Shown one piece after another: positions 28,038-37,395 of a stretch of DNA of 64,000 bases. Source of the DNA: Clostridium sp. TW13 (GTDB lineage: Bacteria > Bacillota > Clostridia > Clostridiales > Clostridiaceae); NCBI RefSeq assembly GCF_024345225.1, contig NZ_BROD01000001.1:2366362-2430361 (forward strand). Direction: 5' to 3'. Both the position numbers and the translations under genes were made by a program. The notes below the pieces were generated by a model, which saw nothing but the letters and a program-made list of their open reading frames with translations, ran no database searches and had not been told where the DNA came from. Position 1 is the stretch's first letter. Each line of letters begins with the position of its first letter.

Positions 28038-29072
28038 TTGAAAAAGGTTGGTATTATTGGTTCAACAGGCTATGTTGGTGTTGAACTTGTAAGATTATTA
28101 CTTAATCATCCAGAAGTAAAACTTGAAGCTATAAGTTCTCAAAGTTTTAAGAATCAATCTATTGATTCTGTATATATGAATTTAAAAGGCATAACTTCAC
28201 TTGTATGCGAAGATGAAGATTCAGTTATTAATAAAAGTGATGTTATTTTCACTGCCCTTCCACATGGTCTTTCAGAGAAAATTGCTTTGAAAACTTTAGA
28301 GCAAAATAAGCTGGTGATAGACTTAGGCGCAGATTTTAGAATAACAGATGAAAATATTTATGAAGAATGGTACGGTAAAAAATTTGATGTAGCAGATATA
28401 CATGATTTTGCTACCTATGGATTGCCAGAAATAAATAAGGACACCATAAAGACGTCCAAAATAATTGCTAACCCTGGATGTTATGCTACTTCTATTGAAC
28501 TGGGGCTATTACCTTTGGTAGCTAGTAATTTAATCTCCACCAAAGATATAATCTGTGATTCAAAATCCGGTGCTACTGGAGCAGGTAGAGGTCTTTCCTT
28601 AAGTACTCATTTTACTGAATGTAATGAAAGCTTAAGTGCTTATAAAATTGATGGCCATAGACATATTGGAGAAATTGAAGAAGTATTAACTTCCCAATCA
28701 AGAGATACGGTTGAAATATGTTTCACACCACATCTTTTACCTATAAACAGAGGTATTCTTTCAACTATTTATACAAAGCTTAACAATAATGAAGATTTAG
28801 AAATAATACATTCTGTATATAAAATTTATTATGAAAATTGCCCTTTCGTAAAAGTATTAGATCTTGGAGAAAGTGCAAACATAAAAAACATCAAATACTC
28901 AAATTACTGTCATATATCCATTCATAAAGATTTTAGGAAGGACAGACTAATTATTATTAGTTGTCTAGACAACATGATTAAAGGGGCTGCAGGACAAGCC
29001 ATTCAAAATATGAATATTGCTCTAGGATTCGAGGAAACAGCTGGCTTAAACTTGATTCCGCCAGCATTTTAA
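28038..29072 (+). CDS. argC: N-acetyl-gamma-glutamyl-phosphate reductase
   Basis: 344 residues. NADPH-dependent reduction of N-acetylglutamyl phosphate to the semialdehyde, third step of ornithine synthesis. Rossmann motif GSTGYVGVELVRLL at the N-terminus; active-site Cys148 in ANPGCYATS; conserved GHRHIGEIE-like text (DGHRHIGEIEEVL). The start codon is TTG, supported by AGGAGAGG about seven bases upstream; there is no better Met. Preceded by two alternative hairpins that could control its translation. Confidence 0.96.
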   Translation: MKKVGIIGSTGYVGVELVRLLLNHPEVKLEAISSQSFKNQSIDSVYMNLKGITSLVCEDEDSVINKSDVIFTALPHGLSEKIALKTLEQNKLVIDLGADFRITDENIYEEWYGKKFDVADIHDFATYGLPEINKDTIKTSKIIANPGCYATSIELGLLPLVASNLISTKDIICDSKSGATGAGRGLSLSTHFTECNESLSAYKIDGHRHIGEIEEVLTSQSRDTVEICFTPHLLPINRGILSTIYTKLNNNEDLEIIHSVYKIYYENCPFVKVLDLGESANIKNIKYSNYCHISIHKDFRKDRLIIISCLDNMIKGAAGQAIQNMNIALGFEETAGLNLIPPAF

Positions 29073-29089
29073 AATTTAAGGAGGTAAAC

Positions 29090-30307
29090 ATGAATATTAA
29101 AATTGAAGATGGAAGTGTGCATTCACCATTGGGTTTTAAAGCAGCTGGAATTCACTGCGGAATAAAAAAACACAACAAAGATTTAGCATTAATTTATTCT
29201 GAAGTTCCTTGTGAAGCTGCGGGGGTTTTTACAAAAAGTGTAGTTAAAGGAGAACCCCTTTTAGTAACTATGGAAAATATCAAAGATGGTAAGGCTCAAG
29301 CTATAATTGTCAACAGTGGTAACGCTAATACTTGTACTGGTGATAAAGGGAAAGAAACTGCTTATTTAATGGCAAAATATACAGGTGAAAACCTTGATAT
29401 AACTCCAAGTGATGTTTTAGTAGGCTCAACAGGAGTTATAGGAGTTCCTCTAGATATAAATCCAATAAAGAATTCATTACCTGCTCTAGTAGACTTGTTA
29501 GATAAGGGTAATGCTTTAGATGCCTGCGAAGCTATATTAACTACTGATATATTATCAAAAAATATTTCAGTAAAAATAGAAATTGATAATAAAATAATTA
29601 CAATTGGAGCCATGGCAAAAGGTTCTGGCATGATTCATCCTAATATGGCAACCATGTTATCATTTATAACCACAGACTTAGCTATAAGTCATGATTTATT
29701 AAAAAAAGCATTAAAACAAACAGTTGATAATAGTTATAACAGAATTTCTGTAGATGGCTCTACTTCTACTAACGATATGGTTCTAATTTTAGCCAACGGA
29801 TTAGCAGAAAATAAAATAATTACAGAAGAAGATGAAAACTATACAAAATTCGTAGAAGCTTTGCAATACCTTAATGTCTATTTGGCTAAATTAATTGCTA
29901 AAGATGGTGAAGGTGCAACAAAATTAATAGAATGCATAATAAACAATGCTTCAAGTCAAGAAGCTGCTGAAATTTGTTCAAAGTCCATAATTGCAGATAA
30001 CCTTGTAAAAACAGCTATGTTCGGAAATGATGCTAACTGGGGAAGAATCTTAGGTGCTATAGGTAAAACTGCTCTTCCAATAGATGTTTCAATGATAGAT
30101 GTAAGCTTTAAAAGTGAAAAAGGTTCGGTTTTAGTATGTCAAAATAGTGCTTATGTGAAATTTGATGAAGATAAAGCTTTTGATATTCTAAATTCGCCAG
30201 AAGTTACTGTGGATGTTGATTTTAAATCTGGAGTCTACTCTGCTAAAGCTTGGGGCTGCGACTTAACTTATGAATACGTAAAAATTAATGGAGAATACAG
30301 AAGCTAA
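29090..30307 (+). CDS. argJ: Bifunctional ornithine acetyltransferase/N-acetylglutamate synthase
   Basis: 405 residues. Transfers the acetyl group from N-acetylornithine to glutamate, recycling it, and may also acetylate glutamate from acetyl-CoA. The autocleavage and nucleophile site is Thr188 in KGSGMIHPNMATMLSF, giving alpha and beta chains. Conserved NSGNANTCTG and VDGSTSTNDMV are present. Ribosome site AAGGAGG. With argJ present the pathway can run in the cyclic mode; no separate argA is seen. Confidence 0.96.
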   Translation: MNIKIEDGSVHSPLGFKAAGIHCGIKKHNKDLALIYSEVPCEAAGVFTKSVVKGEPLLVTMENIKDGKAQAIIVNSGNANTCTGDKGKETAYLMAKYTGENLDITPSDVLVGSTGVIGVPLDINPIKNSLPALVDLLDKGNALDACEAILTTDILSKNISVKIEIDNKIITIGAMAKGSGMIHPNMATMLSFITTDLAISHDLLKKALKQTVDNSYNRISVDGSTSTNDMVLILANGLAENKIITEEDENYTKFVEALQYLNVYLAKLIAKDGEGATKLIECIINNASSQEAAEICSKSIIADNLVKTAMFGNDANWGRILGAIGKTALPIDVSMIDVSFKSEKGSVLVCQNSAYVKFDEDKAFDILNSPEVTVDVDFKSGVYSAKAWGCDLTYEYVKINGEYRS

Positions 30308-30411
30308 TGTCTTAAATTAGCTAATCTTCATTTATGTTTAAGTTAATTTACTGCTCCTTAATGTTAAAAATAAAAATATCAATAAGCAATAAATAAAGCG
30401 GGGTTTATTAT

Positions 30412-31266
30412 ATGGAAAATTACACAAAGGCACAGGTTTTGATTCAAGCCTTGCCTTATATTAAAAAATTTAGTGGCAAAACTATCGTAGTAAAATACGG
30501 TGGCAATGCGATGATAAATGAAGCTCTAAAAGAAAATGTTATAAAAGATTTAGTTCTAATGAAGTGCATTGGAATCAATATTGTGATTGTACATGGTGGC
30601 GGTCCTTTTATAACAGATTTATCAAATAAATTAAATATACAAAGTCAGTTTATAAATGGGCTTAGATATACTGATAAGGACACTATAGAAGTTGTTCAGA
30701 TGGTGCTTGCAGGTAAAGTTAACAAGGAAATAGTAGCACTTCTACAAAAGCATGGAGAAAATGCACTTGGTATTACTGGTATAGATGGCAATCTGCTAAA
30801 GGCTAAACCTATATGCTCCGATGTAGACCTAGGTTATGTAGGTGATATCACTAAGGTCAATGTAAAACTTGTAGAAGATATACTTCAACTTGGTTATATT
30901 CCTGTAGTTGGTTCTATAGCCAGTGGCGATAATGATGGCAACTTATATAACATCAATGCTGATACCTGTGCAGCCAAAATTGCTGCTGCCTTAAAAGCAG
31001 AAAAGTTAATTTTATTAACTGATGTGGATGGGGTATGCCTAGATCCAAAGGATAAAAGCACTCTTATATCAACCTTGAAGCTTCATGAAATCCCTAAGTA
31101 TGAGCAAGATGGAATAATTAAAGGTGGTATGATTCCTAAAATAGAATGTTGTGTTGAAGCCATCAGAAACGGTGTAAAGACTTCTCATATAATTAACGGT
31201 ACTACACCAAACTCTTTACTATTAGAAGTTTTATCTGACGAGGGAATCGGAACAATGATTTATTAA
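30412..31266 (+). CDS. argB: Acetylglutamate kinase
   Basis: 284 residues. Phosphorylates N-acetylglutamate. Amino-acid-kinase motifs VVKYGGNAM near the N-terminus, VHGGGPFI, GLRYTD and GGMIPKIECCVEAI near the C-terminus. The N-terminal helix (YTKAQVLIQALPYIKKF) is the type found in hexameric, arginine-inhibited kinases, so feedback control is plausible. A 104-base gap from argJ contains no gene. Ribosome site is a moderate AAAGCGGGG. Confidence 0.96.
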   Translation: MENYTKAQVLIQALPYIKKFSGKTIVVKYGGNAMINEALKENVIKDLVLMKCIGINIVIVHGGGPFITDLSNKLNIQSQFINGLRYTDKDTIEVVQMVLAGKVNKEIVALLQKHGENALGITGIDGNLLKAKPICSDVDLGYVGDITKVNVKLVEDILQLGYIPVVGSIASGDNDGNLYNINADTCAAKIAAALKAEKLILLTDVDGVCLDPKDKSTLISTLKLHEIPKYEQDGIIKGGMIPKIECCVEAIRNGVKTSHIINGTTPNSLLLEVLSDEGIGTMIY

Positions 31267-31294
31267 AATATTTTTTATATTGGAGGTTTTTTTA

Positions 31295-32452
31295 ATGAGT
31301 TACCTAATGAATACTTACTCCTACTTGCCTGTTACTTTTGTAGAAGGTAAAGGAGCTAAACTATATGATGATAAAAACAAAGAATATATAGACTTTTTCT
31401 CTGGTATCGGCGTAGCAAGTATAGGTTATAAAAATGAAAAATGGTTGCAAGCCGTAACTGCTCAGATTTCTGCTCTTCCACACTGTTCAAATATAGTTGC
31501 CCATAAAAATTGTATTGATTTAGCTGAAAAGCTATGTACCTACTCTAATATGAGTAAGGTTTTCTTTGCTAATTCTGGTGCTGAAGCTAATGAAGGCGCA
31601 ATAAAGCTTGCCAGAAAGTATTCTCATGATAAATATGGTGATAATCGTAATACTATTATCAGTCTTAAAAGTTCCTTTCATGGCAGAACAATAACTACTT
31701 TGACTGCTACAGGACAGGATCGTTTTCATGAACATTTCTTCCCTTTTGCTCAAGGTTTTAAATACAGTGAACCTAATAACATCAATAACTTCAAAGAAAA
31801 TTTAGATTCATCTGTATGTGCTGTTATGATGGAAGCAATTCAAGGTGAAGGCGGAGTTCACCCTCTTCAAAAGGATTTTGTTCAAGAAGTAGTTAAAATC
31901 TGCAACGAAAAAGATATAGTAGTTATCTTTGATGAAATTCAATGTGGAGTTGGAAGAACAGGAAAATTCTTTGGTTTTGAGCACTTTGATGTTAAAGCAG
32001 ATATAGTAACCTTGGCCAAAGGTTTAGGTGGTGGCCTTCCTATAGGTGCTTTTATGTGCAATGCAAAACTTGAAAATACACTTGCTCCAGGAGATCACGG
32101 TTCAACTTTTGGAGGAAACCCAGTGGTTTGTGCAGGAGCTTTAGCAGTATTAGATCAAATTTGCAATGATAGCTTTTTAACCTCTGTATCAAAAAAATCA
32201 AAGCTTATCTTAGATTCTCTTAGCAATCTTCAACTAGATTCGATTGTTGAAACAAGAGGCATTGGTCTTATGATTGGTATAGAAATTAAAAATCTATCTG
32301 CCACAGTTCAAAAATTAGCTTTAGAAAAAGGACTTCTTGTAGGTACCGCTGGCAAGAACGTTATAAGACTTTTGCCACCACTTACAATAACCGAAGAAGA
32401 ATTAACAACTGGATTAAATATATTAAAAGAAGTATTACTTGAAATTAAATAG
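31295..32452 (+). CDS. argD: Acetylornithine aminotransferase
   Basis: 385 residues, PLP-dependent class III aminotransferase that makes N-acetylornithine. The PLP lysine is K242 in TLAKGLGGGLPIGAF; cofactor-binding motifs are FFANSGAEANEGAIKLAR and VVIFDEIQCGVGRTG. An upstream TTG at 31280 is in frame, but TTGGAGG is itself the ribosome site for the ATG at 31295, so the later start is used. It lies 28 bases after argB and 12 before argF. Confidence 0.96.
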   Translation: MSYLMNTYSYLPVTFVEGKGAKLYDDKNKEYIDFFSGIGVASIGYKNEKWLQAVTAQISALPHCSNIVAHKNCIDLAEKLCTYSNMSKVFFANSGAEANEGAIKLARKYSHDKYGDNRNTIISLKSSFHGRTITTLTATGQDRFHEHFFPFAQGFKYSEPNNINNFKENLDSSVCAVMMEAIQGEGGVHPLQKDFVQEVVKICNEKDIVVIFDEIQCGVGRTGKFFGFEHFDVKADIVTLAKGLGGGLPIGAFMCNAKLENTLAPGDHGSTFGGNPVVCAGALAVLDQICNDSFLTSVSKKSKLILDSLSNLQLDSIVETRGIGLMIGIEIKNLSATVQKLALEKGLLVGTAGKNVIRLLPPLTITEEELTTGLNILKEVLLEIK

Positions 32453-32464
32453 GGGGGACTAATT

Positions 32465-33388
32465 ATGACTAAACATTTATTAAAAATGGATGATTTTTCT
32501 GGTGAAGAAATAATAGAAGTACTTAACTTGGCTGACCAACTTAAGTATGAAGTAAAGCATAATATCAACAATAATCTATTGAAAAATAAAACCTTGGGGA
32601 TGATATTTGAAAAATCCTCTACCAGAACAAGAGTATCCTTCGAAACAGGAATGTATCAATTAGGAGGTCACGCTCTATTTTTAAGTTCTCGTGACTTACA
32701 AATAGGTCGTGGGGAACCTATAAATGATACAGCTAGGGTTTTATCTAGATATCTTGACTGCATAATGATACGAACTTTTGAACAAGAAAAGGTAAATGAA
32801 CTTGCTAAGTTCTCTTCTATTCCTATAATCAATGGACTAACTGATGATGAACATCCTTGCCAAATCTTAGCTGACTTAATGACAATAAGAGAATACAAAA
32901 AGATATTAAAAGGACTTAAAATTGCTTTTATAGGTGACGGAAATAATATGGCTCAATCCTTTATGATAGCCTGCCCTAAATTAGGTATAGACTTTTCATT
33001 GGCTTGCCCTAATGGATATACTCCAAAACCTGAATATATAGAATATGCAAATAAATTAGCCGATGAAAATAATGTTACCTTCTCACTTGTTCACTCACCT
33101 GCTGAAGCAGCAAAAGATGCAGATGTTCTCATCACTGATGTTTGGGCATCCATGGGGCAAGAAGATGAGGCTGAAAGAAGAAAAATTGCTTTTACAGGCT
33201 ATCAAATAAATACTAGTCTCCTAGAACATGCTAAGCCAAATGCAATAGTTCTTCACTGTTTACCTGCTCATAGAGAAGAAGAAATAACTGCTGAAGTTTT
33301 TGAAGCTCATGCAGATGAAATTTTTGATGAAGCAGAAAACAGACTTCATGTTCAAAAAGCTGTAATGGTAAAGTTAGTTAAGCATTAA
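32465..33388 (+). CDS. argF: Ornithine carbamoyltransferase
   Basis: 307 residues. Makes citrulline from ornithine and carbamoyl phosphate. Carbamoyl-phosphate loop SSTRTRVSFE (51-60), HPCQILADL, ornithine loop with DVWASMGQEDE and HCLPAHR near the C-terminus; all key residues present. It could in principle be catabolic (arcB), but its place at the end of the biosynthetic operon favours argF. No carAB genes are in the window. Closed by a strong terminator. Confidence 0.96.
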   Translation: MTKHLLKMDDFSGEEIIEVLNLADQLKYEVKHNINNNLLKNKTLGMIFEKSSTRTRVSFETGMYQLGGHALFLSSRDLQIGRGEPINDTARVLSRYLDCIMIRTFEQEKVNELAKFSSIPIINGLTDDEHPCQILADLMTIREYKKILKGLKIAFIGDGNNMAQSFMIACPKLGIDFSLACPNGYTPKPEYIEYANKLADENNVTFSLVHSPAEAAKDADVLITDVWASMGQEDEAERRKIAFTGYQINTSLLEHAKPNAIVLHCLPAHREEEITAEVFEAHADEIFDEAENRLHVQKAVMVKLVKH

Positions 33389-33404
33389 GTATAGAACCTC
33401 TTCC

Positions 33405-33437
33405 CTCTCTAGTTTATTTTAAATTAGAGAGTTTTTT
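33405..33437 (+). terminator. Terminator of the arginine operon
   Basis: 12-bp stem starting CTCTCTAG and ending TTAGAGAG with a short loop, followed by TTTTTT. Confidence 0.9.
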
Positions 33438-33556
33438 ATTCTTTAGGAAATTATATTCGCCTGGGATTTTTTATTTGAACTTATTTAACCTTGTAAAATC
33501 ACTGGAAAAATAATATAATTTACATAACTAAATTAAGAAAAGGGTGGCAGAATAAT

Positions 33557-34177
33557 ATGATTAAAAATGATTTTAACGATGGGTTATCAGATCTATTTTT
33601 TACCTCTTTAGATAAATTAGATCACTTTGATGAAAATTACATAAACAATATTGAAGAACTTTATAAAGAATATTTAAACTTTGATTCACAATTTCTATTA
33701 AAATCACCTATGGAACAATTAGAAACTCTATATGTTCAACCTCTTACCAAGGATTATTCAAGATTATCCATATTGGGTATATTGTTTATTAAAGAATGGC
33801 TAGATGGAAATAACGGTGACGAAGGTTTCCACAAACTTACCAAAGGATTTGCCTTACTGAAATCAATCTACTTAGATGATAAAGATACAAAAATTGAAAA
33901 CTACTCAGATTTTCTTTTAAAGGCTTCCGATATACTTACAGAGTATGAAGTTGATATAAGATTAAAATCAGATTTATTAAAAGTATATAGAAAAGATAAT
34001 AACTTAACTATGGTTGATGAACTAGCTTTTGAGATTTTGGATGAAAATACAGAATACAAGGATTATATCTTAGAAGTATACAAACAACTATTAAATGAAG
34101 ATGATGATTTCTTGACAGATAATGGTCTGTCTAAAGGCGAAATAGAAGATGCCATAGAAGATATAAGTCAATATTAA
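33557..34177 (+). CDS. Hypothetical acidic protein
   Basis: 206 residues, rich in Asp, Glu, Leu and Lys, no membrane helix or signal peptide; probably all-helical. Not recognised. It begins MIKNDFNDGLSDLFF and ends in a strongly acidic tail (KGEIEDAIEDISQY). A moderate ribosome site (AGGGTGG) precedes the ATG. It stands alone between the arginine terminator and the VanW gene. Confidence 0.7.
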   Translation: MIKNDFNDGLSDLFFTSLDKLDHFDENYINNIEELYKEYLNFDSQFLLKSPMEQLETLYVQPLTKDYSRLSILGILFIKEWLDGNNGDEGFHKLTKGFALLKSIYLDDKDTKIENYSDFLLKASDILTEYEVDIRLKSDLLKVYRKDNNLTMVDELAFEILDENTEYKDYILEVYKQLLNEDDDFLTDNGLSKGEIEDAIEDISQY

Positions 34178-34256
34178 TTTGTAACTACCTCCAATAAATT
34201 ATTAACATATTTTTACTATTTGTAAAATATTGTATAATGTATTGGAGGTGATTAAT

Positions 34257-35492
34257 TTGAAAAAGAAAAAAATAGTAATCATACTTTCTACTGTAATACT
34301 AATTACCTTAGTTTTCACAGTAACCTTTTGTTTAAATTTTAAAAGCACTAAAGTTACTACCGTTTCTAACAAAGTTTATGTTGGAGATCTGAATGTTTCA
34401 AAACAATCAAAAGAAGACTTAAAGAATAACTTAAATACCTACTTTTCAAAAAAGTTAAAAGAAACTTCTATTAAATTTGAAGTTGGTGATTATAAAGAAA
34501 ACTTTTCCCTAGATAAAATAGGATTTAAATACAATGTAGATGAACTAGTAGACAAAGCCTTAAATGTTGGACATGATGGTAATATACTTACAAATGGTAT
34601 TGAACAAATAAGCTCATTATTCTCTTCTAAAGTACTAGAAGCAAAACCTATCTTAGATAAAGATGTATTCGATGCTTTTAAAGCTACTATTAGTAAGAAA
34701 GTATCTAAACCTATTACAAACCCTAATGTCACTTTTTTAAATAATAAATTATCTATTTCTGGTGGAAAATCAGGAGTAACTTTAGACGAAAGTGGCTTTA
34801 CGGAAAATATAAACAAACTAAATTTAGATAAAAATAATCTTGGGAATTTATCTTGTACCATTCCAACTAAAGAAGTGCCTGTAAATATATCTCCTGATAT
34901 AGTAAATAAAATGACCATTATAGGCTCTTATTCTACAACTATCAATCATATAGATGCTGGAAGAACAAATAATATACGTCTGTTCTTAAGCAAGTTAAGT
35001 GGACATGTATTAATGCCAAACGAAACCTTTTCCTGCGACAAAACTGCTGGAAGTAGGGAAATAGCTGATGGCTATACTTCTGCTGCAGGATTTTCAAATA
35101 ATCAAGTTGTAGATACTGTGGCTGGTGGAATCTGTCAAGGAGTAAGTACCTTGTATAATGCAGTATTATATGCAGACTTAAAAATTGTTGAAAGAGCGCC
35201 ACATTGCATGGCAGTAACTTACATTGAAGAAGGAAGAGATGCTACCATCGCAAGTGGCAATATAGATTTTAAGTTTAGAAATAATAAAAATACTCCTGTA
35301 GTTATTCAATGTTATGTAAATCAAGGCACTACAGTAGTTGCTAATATTTGGGGAGTTAATGATACTCCAAACAAGAAAATAGAAATATCCGTTGAAAAAC
35401 TCGGTCCTAACAAAACAAAAACCTATAAGAAAACACTCATCAGTGGTAAGGTTACTAAGACAGAAGTTCTTTCTGTTGATACCTATAAATAG
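34257..35492 (+). CDS. VanW family membrane-anchored protein (YoaR-like)
   Basis: 411 residues. One N-terminal helix (residues about 5-25), then two peptidoglycan-binding-like modules (about 40-210; VGDLNVSKQSKEDLKN is characteristic), then a VanW domain (about 220-370) with SYSTTINHIDAGRTNNIRL, MPNETFSCDKTAGSR and GGICQGVSTLYNAVL. No C-terminal G5 domain is visible. The start is TTG at 34257, with GGAGG nine bases upstream. VanW proteins sit at the cell surface and are linked to vancomycin clusters by name only; their biochemical role is unknown. Confidence 0.88.
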   Translation: MKKKKIVIILSTVILITLVFTVTFCLNFKSTKVTTVSNKVYVGDLNVSKQSKEDLKNNLNTYFSKKLKETSIKFEVGDYKENFSLDKIGFKYNVDELVDKALNVGHDGNILTNGIEQISSLFSSKVLEAKPILDKDVFDAFKATISKKVSKPITNPNVTFLNNKLSISGGKSGVTLDESGFTENINKLNLDKNNLGNLSCTIPTKEVPVNISPDIVNKMTIIGSYSTTINHIDAGRTNNIRLFLSKLSGHVLMPNETFSCDKTAGSREIADGYTSAAGFSNNQVVDTVAGGICQGVSTLYNAVLYADLKIVERAPHCMAVTYIEEGRDATIASGNIDFKFRNNKNTPVVIQCYVNQGTTVVANIWGVNDTPNKKIEISVEKLGPNKTKTYKKTLISGKVTKTEVLSVDTYK

Positions 35493-35499
35493 TGCTAAA

Positions 35500-35601
35500 A
35501 AGAGCAGTTAAACAATGTGATATGCTCCCTTTGTAGTAGGCAATTCAAAGAATAAAACTGCTTACTATGAGGAACATATCTCACTGAACTGCTCTTAAAT
35601 T
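35500..35601. other. Long imperfect hairpin between convergent genes
   Basis: AAGAGCAGTT (35500-35509) pairs with AACTGCTCTT (35587-35596). Inner segments (about 35513-35528 with 35571-35586, and GTAGTAGGCA with TGCTTACTA) also pair, giving one nearly continuous rod about 97 bases long ending in TTTTT. It may simply be a bidirectional terminator, but it is far longer than any other in the window. Confidence 0.6.
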
Positions 35602-35613
35602 TTTCACATATTA

Positions 35614-37395
35614 CTATATAATTTTCTTATTAGCAAATTGACTATTATATAGTTGCTCATAGAAACCCTGTTGTTTCATTAACTGTTCATGATTTCCTTG
35701 CTCAATTATATTTCCATCATTTATTACTAAGATTAAATCCGCACTACGAATTGTTGAAAGTCTATGAGCAATTACAAAGCTTGTTCTTCCCTTCATTACA
35801 TTCTTCATAGCATTCTGCAGCATGAGTTCTAATCTTGTATCAACTGAACTTGTAGCCTCATCTAATATAAGAATTGCTGGATCTTTTATTATTGCTCTAG
35901 CTATAGTTAAAAGCTGCTTCTCCCCTTGAGATATATTTGAAGCTTCCTCATTTAGAAACATATTATATCCATCTGGAAGAGTTTTTATGAAATGATGTAC
36001 ATTTGCTATCTTTGCAGCTTGAATAATATCCTCTTTCGAAGCTCCAAATCTTCCATACTCAATATTATCATTTATTGTTCCATTAAACAGCCAAGTATCT
36101 TGCAATACCATACCAAAAATTGAACGTAAATCTTCTCTCTTCATATCTCTTATGTCTACACCATCAATTTTTATTACCCCACCTTGAATCTCATAAAACC
36201 TCATTAATAGATTTATTAACGTGGTTTTTCCTGCGCCAGTAGGCCCTACAATTGCAACCATTTGACCACTTTTAATATCTACGCTTAAATCTTGGATTAG
36301 AGGTTTATCTTTAGCATATCCAAAGTTAACATGTTGAAAAGTCACATTCCCTTTAGGGTTTTCTAATTTTATTGATTCTTTTTTATCTGCAATTTGTTCC
36401 TCTTCATTTAAAATTTCAAGCACACGTTCAATTGCTGCAAACGCTGACTGTATAGAAGAAGATAATTGAGTCACCTGGGAAAGGGGCTGATTTATTTGCC
36501 AGATGTATCTAATAAATGCCTGTAGGTTTCCTACAGTAATTATTCCACCTATAACTTGAACTGCACCAATCATTATTATAATAGCTATTCCTAAGTATGT
36601 TATAAGTGATATCAATGGTGACATTATACTGGAGATAAATTGCGCCTTAAAACCTGTATTACAAAGTTCAGCATTTATAGCTTGGAACTCCTCTATTGCA
36701 TCCTGCTGCTTACCATATAATTTTATCTCATTAAAGCCTGTATAAGCTTCTTGAACTTTACCATTAAGTTGTCCTAAAGCTTTCTGCTGTCCATAAAACA
36801 GCTTTTGTGATTTTGACACAATAAACTTTGATACTAAATAGGTTAATGGAATTATAAAAATAGCAATAAGAGCCATCTTCACATTAATTGTAAACATCAT
36901 AGTCATGGCTAAGGACAATACCAATATTCCGTTAATTACTTGACTAAAACTTTGCTGAAATGCATTGGAAATAGTGTCCACATCATTAGTAATTCTACTT
37001 AATACATCACCATAACTATTTGTATCAAAATAATTTACAGGTAATTTTCTAATCTTATTTTGAACTGCATCCCTCAAATCTCTCATAGAGTTTTGAATAG
37101 CATTAGTCAATAGGTAACTTGCTAAGTAACTCGTTCCTGCACTCATTAAATAGATAACTGCTAAAATAATAAGAATTCTTATAATGTAATTAAAATTAAC
37201 AGAAGCTCCTACCACTCCTTTTATTATATTAATCGAATCATTTTTAAGTTGTGTGGTTATTAACCCTTCTATTTTAGGAGATACAGCATTAAATACTGCT
37301 GCTGCTATTATTAGTAAAATAGCTCCAAAAAATCCTACCCTATAAGGCTTTACAAAGGGAGTAATCTGCTTTATAATTTTTCTTATTTTTTTCAT
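35614..37395 (-). CDS. Heterodimeric ABC multidrug exporter subunit, catalytic-site partner
   Basis: 593-residue half-transporter: six membrane helices (about 20-320), then an ABC domain with GPTGAGKTT, NISQGEKQLLTIARA and LILDEATSSVD, so the catalytic glutamate is present. The signature is the altered ISQGE rather than LSGGQ. Together with the upstream subunit it fits the LmrCD/BmrCD/TM287-288 type, in which one ATP site is degenerate. It overlaps the upstream subunit by one base (TAATG). Drug export is inferred from the family and the linked MerR regulator. Confidence 0.93.
   Translation of the reverse strand: MKKIRKIIKQITPFVKPYRVGFFGAILLIIAAAVFNAVSPKIEGLITTQLKNDSINIIKGVVGASVNFNYIIRILIILAVIYLMSAGTSYLASYLLTNAIQNSMRDLRDAVQNKIRKLPVNYFDTNSYGDVLSRITNDVDTISNAFQQSFSQVINGILVLSLAMTMMFTINVKMALIAIFIIPLTYLVSKFIVSKSQKLFYGQQKALGQLNGKVQEAYTGFNEIKLYGKQQDAIEEFQAINAELCNTGFKAQFISSIMSPLISLITYLGIAIIIMIGAVQVIGGIITVGNLQAFIRYIWQINQPLSQVTQLSSSIQSAFAAIERVLEILNEEEQIADKKESIKLENPKGNVTFQHVNFGYAKDKPLIQDLSVDIKSGQMVAIVGPTGAGKTTLINLLMRFYEIQGGVIKIDGVDIRDMKREDLRSIFGMVLQDTWLFNGTINDNIEYGRFGASKEDIIQAAKIANVHHFIKTLPDGYNMFLNEEASNISQGEKQLLTIARAIIKDPAILILDEATSSVDTRLELMLQNAMKNVMKGRTSFVIAHRLSTIRSADLILVINDGNIIEQGNHEQLMKQQGFYEQLYNSQFANKKII

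Noticed and set aside
30308-30411. T-box, attenuator or small gene between argJ and argB
   Set aside because: No T-box motif, terminator or ORF could be identified in the 104 bases.
34211-34238. TATAAT just upstream of the VanW gene as its promoter
   Set aside because: The implied transcription start would fall inside the ribosome site, and no -35 at good spacing is present.
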